Shown in pieces: positions 59,799 to 64,000 of a stretch of 64,000 nucleotides of DNA. The DNA is from Paenibacillus castaneae (lineage in GTDB: Bacteria; Bacillota; Bacilli; Paenibacillales; Paenibacillaceae), in assembly GCF_002884445.1 (NCBI RefSeq), contig NZ_KZ614144.1, positions 2,184,290 through 2,248,289 on the forward strand. The letters are read 5' to 3'. The position numbers and the translations under genes are program-made. The notes below the pieces were generated by a model. It did no database searches. It worked only from the letters and a program-made list of their open reading frames with translations, and had not been told where the DNA came from. How positions within the stretch are numbered: the stretch's first letter is position 1; every line of letters begins with the position of its first letter.

Positions 59799-59981
59799 AA
59801 TTGCCCCCGATGTGAAATGTCTATAATATATTAGTTGGTATTCCTTTCTTTTTTCTTTCTTTCTTTCTATCAGCAAATAATATCCTTTCATGGTAAAATA
59901 ATATCACAAAACATCTAATGGGTCATAGTTCCTAGTTTGAATGAGGAGAATAGTACTGTAGTCTATCTTTTGCAATGAAAA

Positions 59982-59995
59982 TGTAAACGTTATCA
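59982..59995 (+). promoter_or_regulatory. Perfect cre match upstream of sugar-sensing triad
   Basis: TGTAAACGTTATCA matches the cre consensus TGWAANCGNTNWCA at all 14 positions, 39 nt before the start of the binding-protein gene. This suggests carbon catabolite control of the sensor operon. Confidence 0.7.
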
Positions 59996-60033
59996 ATAAG
60001 TGTTCGTTATTTCGGTTGCAGGAGGCTAACGGC

Positions 60034-61011
60034 TTGCGCAAATATATTATAATTAGCTTATTTGCAGGTTGTTTAATTATTTTGTTTTTTACGTTGACTT
60101 CAATGGTCAAGATGTTTTCTTCCCATTTGAAAGAGCCTTCTGCCTCTGTAGAGATGCACAGCAGCTATCGGCTCGTGCTCATTACACTTGAGCTTGATAC
60201 ACCCTTTTGGGCTAAAGTAGAAGAAGGGGCTAAGGCGGCAGCGGAGAAGTACAACGTAAGTCTTGAGGTTTGGGGAACATACGGAACGAATCGCGATGAT
60301 TTCTTGAAAAATATTGAAGTGGCGATTGCCTCCAAAGTAGATGGCATTATTGTTCAAGGACTTGATACGGATGAGTTCAAAAATTTGACGAAAGTGAAGG
60401 CGGCTAGCAGAGGCATTCCAGTAATAACAGTAGCGAATGATGTACCGATGAATGAGAGCCTGCGCCGTACCTATGTAGGCTCAGACCATTTGGTGGCAGG
60501 AGAGATAATCGCGCGCCAATTGGTTTCGGATATGGGGTTTAGGGGGAAAGTGGTCCTTATGGTGTCGGATCGGCAAGAATATTCCCAACGATCACGTCTT
60601 GCCGGCATATTGAACGTACTGAGTCCATATGAGGGTATCGTAACTAAGATAGTCGCTGCGGGCGATTCACGAGAGGAAGTGGCAAAAGCAACGAATCAGC
60701 TTCTTAATGATATGCCGGATGCAGACGCTTTCATTGCCGTGTCGGCCAATCATGCCAGCTCTATCATTCAAGAAATTAGCAAGAGAATGCAAGTTGAGAA
60801 ATTTTTTATTTATTCCTTCGACGACAGTCCAGCGACGCTTTCGCTCCTGCAGCAGGGAAAGATTGACGCCTTAATCACTCAATCTCCGGAAGCAATGGGT
60901 GAGGAGAGCGTTTCGCATATGGTCAAGTGGTTGACAGGCGAGCAGTTTCCGCTAAATCCAGACGGCTATTTCACAGACATTAAAGTGCTGCGTGCAGGAG
61001 ATACGCCATGA
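60034..61011 (+). CDS. Membrane-anchored sugar-binding sensor protein (periplasmic-binding-protein type 1)
   Basis: A 325-aa protein. The N-terminal hydrophobic helix (YIIISLFAGCLIILFFTLTS) acts as signal anchor. The rest is a RbsB/XylF-like sugar-binding domain (ITLELDTPFWAKVEEGAKAA; VDGIIVQGLDTDEFKNLTKV; IYSFDDSPATLSLL). Start TTG 60034 is supported by AGGAGG 8 nt upstream. It overlaps the next gene by 4 nt. Coupled to a YesM-type kinase rather than to permeases, it most likely senses an extracellular sugar and signals through the kinase. Confidence 0.85.
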   Translation: MRKYIIISLFAGCLIILFFTLTSMVKMFSSHLKEPSASVEMHSSYRLVLITLELDTPFWAKVEEGAKAAAEKYNVSLEVWGTYGTNRDDFLKNIEVAIASKVDGIIVQGLDTDEFKNLTKVKAASRGIPVITVANDVPMNESLRRTYVGSDHLVAGEIIARQLVSDMGFRGKVVLMVSDRQEYSQRSRLAGILNVLSPYEGIVTKIVAAGDSREEVAKATNQLLNDMPDADAFIAVSANHASSIIQEISKRMQVEKFFIYSFDDSPATLSLLQQGKIDALITQSPEAMGEESVSHMVKWLTGEQFPLNPDGYFTDIKVLRAGDTP

Positions 61012-62459
61012 GCAGCATACAACGGAAAATATTAACCATGTCGGTTATCGTACTGTTTATTATGGCTACGATTTGGGTGGTGCTTACCTATTACAACCAG
61101 AAAACGCAGGAGCAATACAATGATATTTTGCAGCGTTATTTGCACATGAATGAAGTGACGGAACATAGCCATCAGACTATCATTGCGTTAAACAATTACT
61201 TGCAGAAGCCGTCGACTGTCTTGCGTGACGCATTTAATCAGAGCAAGGAGCAAATCATACTTGCTAAGCTGCAGTCCGTCAGCCTGCGCAACCAAGATAA
61301 TGCCTATACCTTGACAAGTTATATCAACATGATTGATAGCTTAGTAGCTGCAGCGGATCTTTCTGTCATGTTTCTGGAGGAAAAACTGCCGGAGCAATCG
61401 GCGGAGAAATTTGAAGAGGCAGCCCGTATTGATAAATATATTGCGGAAACAACCATTACGCTAATCGATAAAGAGGTTCGAACGTATGATTCTTTCTATC
61501 GGAGCATCATTGAGCAAAGTACGGAGCTGAAGCGGCTTGGTTTATTGCTGTTCTCTTTGATTACAATTATGCTTCTTCTCTTTACCTATTGGTTCTCGCT
61601 TAGCATTACGAGACCGATTCATAAACTTACCATCGCGGCTAAGGAGCTTTCGCGCGGAAAGTTCGACAAGCCAATCGAAGTACATTCTAATGACGAAATA
61701 TCATTCCTCGCCCTAACATTCGACCGCATGCGCGTGAATATTAATAATTTGATTTTTGAGATTCAGCAGAAGGCTCAGCTTGAGAGCGAGCTTCAGGAGA
61801 GCAAGCTGCTGCTGAAGGAAAGTCAATTAATTAGCCTGCAAAGTCAAATCAACCCACACTTCTTATTTAACACCTTAGACACCTTATCGAAAAAAGCTTA
61901 TTTGGATGGATCAGAGGATACAAGTGATCTCATCGCTAATGTAGCAGGCTTGCTGCGCTATAATTTACGGCGCCTGGATCGAGCGGTCACACTAGCGGAA
62001 GAATTGTCCGTTACACTGAAATATATAGAAATTCAAAGTGCGCGATTTACGGACCGACTCCGCTTCTTGCAGGAGATAGATGAGAACTGCTTGCACATAA
62101 AGCTTCCATGCCTGACACTACAGCCGATTATTGAGAATGCGGTTATTCATGCCGTTGAACCGCTTGAGGAAGGTGGAATCATATCGCTTCGTATTTATGC
62201 GAAAGAAGAGTGTGTCATGATTGAAATTAAGGATGACGGTACAGGTATGTCGGAAGAGAAGGTCAGACATATTTTAACAGAGAGCGGTATTTCAGACGGA
62301 ACGGGGCATTCAACAGGTATCGGCTTCAGCAATGTGGTGAAAAGGCTGCGATTATTCGTAGGAGACGAAGATGTAATCGATATTGAAAGCAAGCCTGACC
62401 AAGGAACAAAAATAACGCTAAAAATACCAATGGCGAGGAGCGCAGCCAAAAATGTTTAA
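61008..62459 (+). CDS. Sensor histidine kinase, YesM/LytS type
   Basis: A 483-aa membrane kinase. Two membrane helices (~10-30 and ~178-200) flank an extracellular helical domain; a HAMP domain follows (~200-252, ITRPIHKLTIAAKELSRGKF), then a His_kinase domain with phospho-acceptor H284 in INPHFLFNTLDT and a HATPase domain (PIIENAVIHAV; IEIKDDGTGM; GIGFSNVVKRL). The ATG overlaps the binding-protein stop, and its own end overlaps the regulator by 8 nt, so the three proteins are made together. Confidence 0.93.
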   Translation: MSSIQRKILTMSVIVLFIMATIWVVLTYYNQKTQEQYNDILQRYLHMNEVTEHSHQTIIALNNYLQKPSTVLRDAFNQSKEQIILAKLQSVSLRNQDNAYTLTSYINMIDSLVAAADLSVMFLEEKLPEQSAEKFEEAARIDKYIAETTITLIDKEVRTYDSFYRSIIEQSTELKRLGLLLFSLITIMLLLFTYWFSLSITRPIHKLTIAAKELSRGKFDKPIEVHSNDEISFLALTFDRMRVNINNLIFEIQQKAQLESELQESKLLLKESQLISLQSQINPHFLFNTLDTLSKKAYLDGSEDTSDLIANVAGLLRYNLRRLDRAVTLAEELSVTLKYIEIQSARFTDRLRFLQEIDENCLHIKLPCLTLQPIIENAVIHAVEPLEEGGIISLRIYAKEECVMIEIKDDGTGMSEEKVRHILTESGISDGTGHSTGIGFSNVVKRLRLFVGDEDVIDIESKPDQGTKITLKIPMARSAAKNV

Positions 62460-63999
62460 AATATTGATCGTAGATGATGAGCAGGTGGAGCGGGAAGGGC
62501 TGCAGGCCATCTTGCAAAAAGGGTTTCCGACATGCCAGTATGCGCAGGCGAGAAACGGGGCTAGAGCTATAGAGACGGCCGGCGTATGGAAGCCCGATCT
62601 CATTCTAATGGATATCAAAATGCCAGGAGTCAATGGAATAGAAGCCATCGGGCGTATATCTGAATTTTTGCCCACTGCTAAATTTATTATGGTTACAGCC
62701 TATGAAACGTTTGATTATGCGAGACAAGCGCTGAAACTGGGTGTTAAGGATTATTTGCTTAAGCCCAGCAAAGCAAGTGAAATAATAGCAACGATAGGCA
62801 AAGTGATTGAAGCGATCGAGCGCGATCGAGCAGAGCTTGAGAAAAGATCATACGAGGAGAATGCGCTGCAGAAGGTAATGCCGCTTGTGGAGTCTGATGT
62901 CGTGACCCAGCTTTTATTTGATCATGTTCATGATGTTCATATCGACGATATGCTTAAATTGTTAGGAGGAGAACTGACAAGCGAAGCTTTTGTTATGCTC
63001 ATTACACTTCCAGGAGAAGCTGCGACAGAAGCCTTATATAGTGCGATTAAAGCAAAAGTGAGACATACGGAAAGCGGATGGGTCGGTGCCATGTCAGGGC
63101 ATCAAATACCGATTATTGTGTTCTGTGTAGAGGGCAAAACCTATCGTTCCCAAGCGGCGCTGCTCGTACAGCAATTTTTAATGCTTCAGGAGCGGAATGC
63201 AGGCGGTGATTTTTTCATTGGGATTGGCCATCCCTATGCCGGTCTCGAACAGGTAAGACTCAGCTATCAAGAAGCATTGCTTGCTACGGCGAACGCTGGA
63301 CTGCCGACAAAGCATCGTTATTACGAGGATATGGGTAAGCAAGGGGCATCAGCCGGTGGTTATCAGGATAAGCAGACAGAGAAGCAATTCGTAGACAGTA
63401 TCCGTCTTGGCCAATGGGATACGGTACGTAAGACGGTCATGGCATTAATTGATAGGCATGATCAGACCAACGCGCCGTTAGCCCAGTCCGGCCAATGGGT
63501 GCTTGAGCGATTATGGATTATCGCACGGGTTGCCCAAGAGATGGGCATCGAGGTGGAGAAGCCGCTGTTTTCGTTCCAAGTTCGGCAATATCAGCAGCTG
63601 CGTGCCGAAACTGATATTTTGCTGAGCAAGCTCATTGAAGCGATAGTTACCTATCACAGCAGAGTACAGCCCGATGCGGTTGGGCAGATGAAGCAATATA
63701 TAATCGAGCATTCGGAGCAGGATATTTCTCTTGAACGTATGGCGAAGTATATTGGTTTAAGCCCCTTTTATATGAGCAAAATGTTCAAGGAACAGGAGGG
63801 AATTAATTATATTGACTTTCTTACTGAGTGTAGAATCGAGAGGGCGAAGAAGCTGATTGCTGATCCTCGGCTTAGCCTGAAAGAAATTACATACGAGGTA
63901 GGATATAATGACCCCAATTATTTCAGCAAAGTGTTTAAAAAGTCATGCGGGGTGTCACCCACTGACTACCGTAAGGCAATTTTCGGAAAAAAAGGGTAA
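62452..63999 (+). CDS. Response regulator with AraC output domain, YesN type
   Basis: A 515-aa regulator. The receiver domain has phospho-acceptor D54 (LILMDIKMPG), acidic pair D8/D9 (LIVDDE) and K104-region LKPSKA. A long central domain (~150-400) is typical of YesN proteins. The C-terminal AraC DNA-binding domain (~410-505) shows ISLERMAKYIGLSPFYMSKM and LKEITYEVGYNDPNYFSKVF. The stop lies at 63997-63999, so the gene is complete. It probably controls transport genes just beyond the window. Confidence 0.94.
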   Translation: MFKILIVDDEQVEREGLQAILQKGFPTCQYAQARNGARAIETAGVWKPDLILMDIKMPGVNGIEAIGRISEFLPTAKFIMVTAYETFDYARQALKLGVKDYLLKPSKASEIIATIGKVIEAIERDRAELEKRSYEENALQKVMPLVESDVVTQLLFDHVHDVHIDDMLKLLGGELTSEAFVMLITLPGEAATEALYSAIKAKVRHTESGWVGAMSGHQIPIIVFCVEGKTYRSQAALLVQQFLMLQERNAGGDFFIGIGHPYAGLEQVRLSYQEALLATANAGLPTKHRYYEDMGKQGASAGGYQDKQTEKQFVDSIRLGQWDTVRKTVMALIDRHDQTNAPLAQSGQWVLERLWIIARVAQEMGIEVEKPLFSFQVRQYQQLRAETDILLSKLIEAIVTYHSRVQPDAVGQMKQYIIEHSEQDISLERMAKYIGLSPFYMSKMFKEQEGINYIDFLTECRIERAKKLIADPRLSLKEITYEVGYNDPNYFSKVFKKSCGVSPTDYRKAIFGKKG

Positions 64000-64000
64000 T

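Overview
This window looks like chromosome of a spore-forming, Gram-positive saprophyte of the Paenibacillus type. The signs are an alpha/beta-type small acid-soluble spore protein with a sigma-G-like promoter, an S-layer-homology (SLH) surface enzyme, CUT1 sugar transporters without their own ATPase, many AraC/LacI/YesMN regulators, strong AAGGAGG ribosome binding sites, and 16S/23S genes of Firmicutes type. Genus is inferred, not proven. No phage, transposase or CRISPR array was seen.

Positions 1-22,300 form a beta-mannan utilisation locus. It holds the tail of an acetylesterase, an AraC regulator, a GH113 mannanase, a LacI regulator and a lipoprotein solute-binding protein (SBP). A long plus-strand operon (5672-22265) follows: a 976-aa SBP with two carbohydrate-binding-like domains, two permeases, an NHL/TPR membrane protein, a Yip1-family membrane protein, a large DUF5696-type protein, two more permeases, two GH26 mannanases (one cytoplasmic, one membrane-anchored) and a GH2 beta-mannosidase. 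The implied route is surface cleavage, import of manno-oligosaccharides, and intracellular cleavage to mannose.

Positions 22,300-36,800 carry smaller units: a secreted/anchored unknown protein, FabV enoyl reductase, UbiD decarboxylase with a MarR regulator, the spore protein divergent from a DNA-ligase-like protein that lacks the adenylated lysine, a giant SLH-GH43 arabinanase with LamG and Ig-like modules, an NlpC/P60 peptidase, an aldo/keto reductase and an esterase.

Positions 36,800-43,720 contain a three-copy ~350-bp intergenic repeat, then an rRNA operon in the order 16S-5S-23S followed by tRNA-Lys and tRNA-Leu. The 23S gene carries a ~124-nt hairpin insertion at the helix-45 position. 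Leader/trailer complementarity for processing is visible for both 16S and 23S.

Positions 43,800-64,000 carry assorted small genes (VOC, MOSC, DUF6171, DUF1835, PadR-DUF2812, two nucleotidyltransferases), a GH51 arabinofuranosidase, a GH4 alpha-galactosidase with its own AraC regulator, an L-fucose operon (fucI-fucA-kinase-fucU) under a LacI repressor with a perfect 20-bp operator on the promoter, and finally a sugar-sensing triad (anchored binding protein, YesM-type kinase, YesN-type regulator) behind a perfect cre match.
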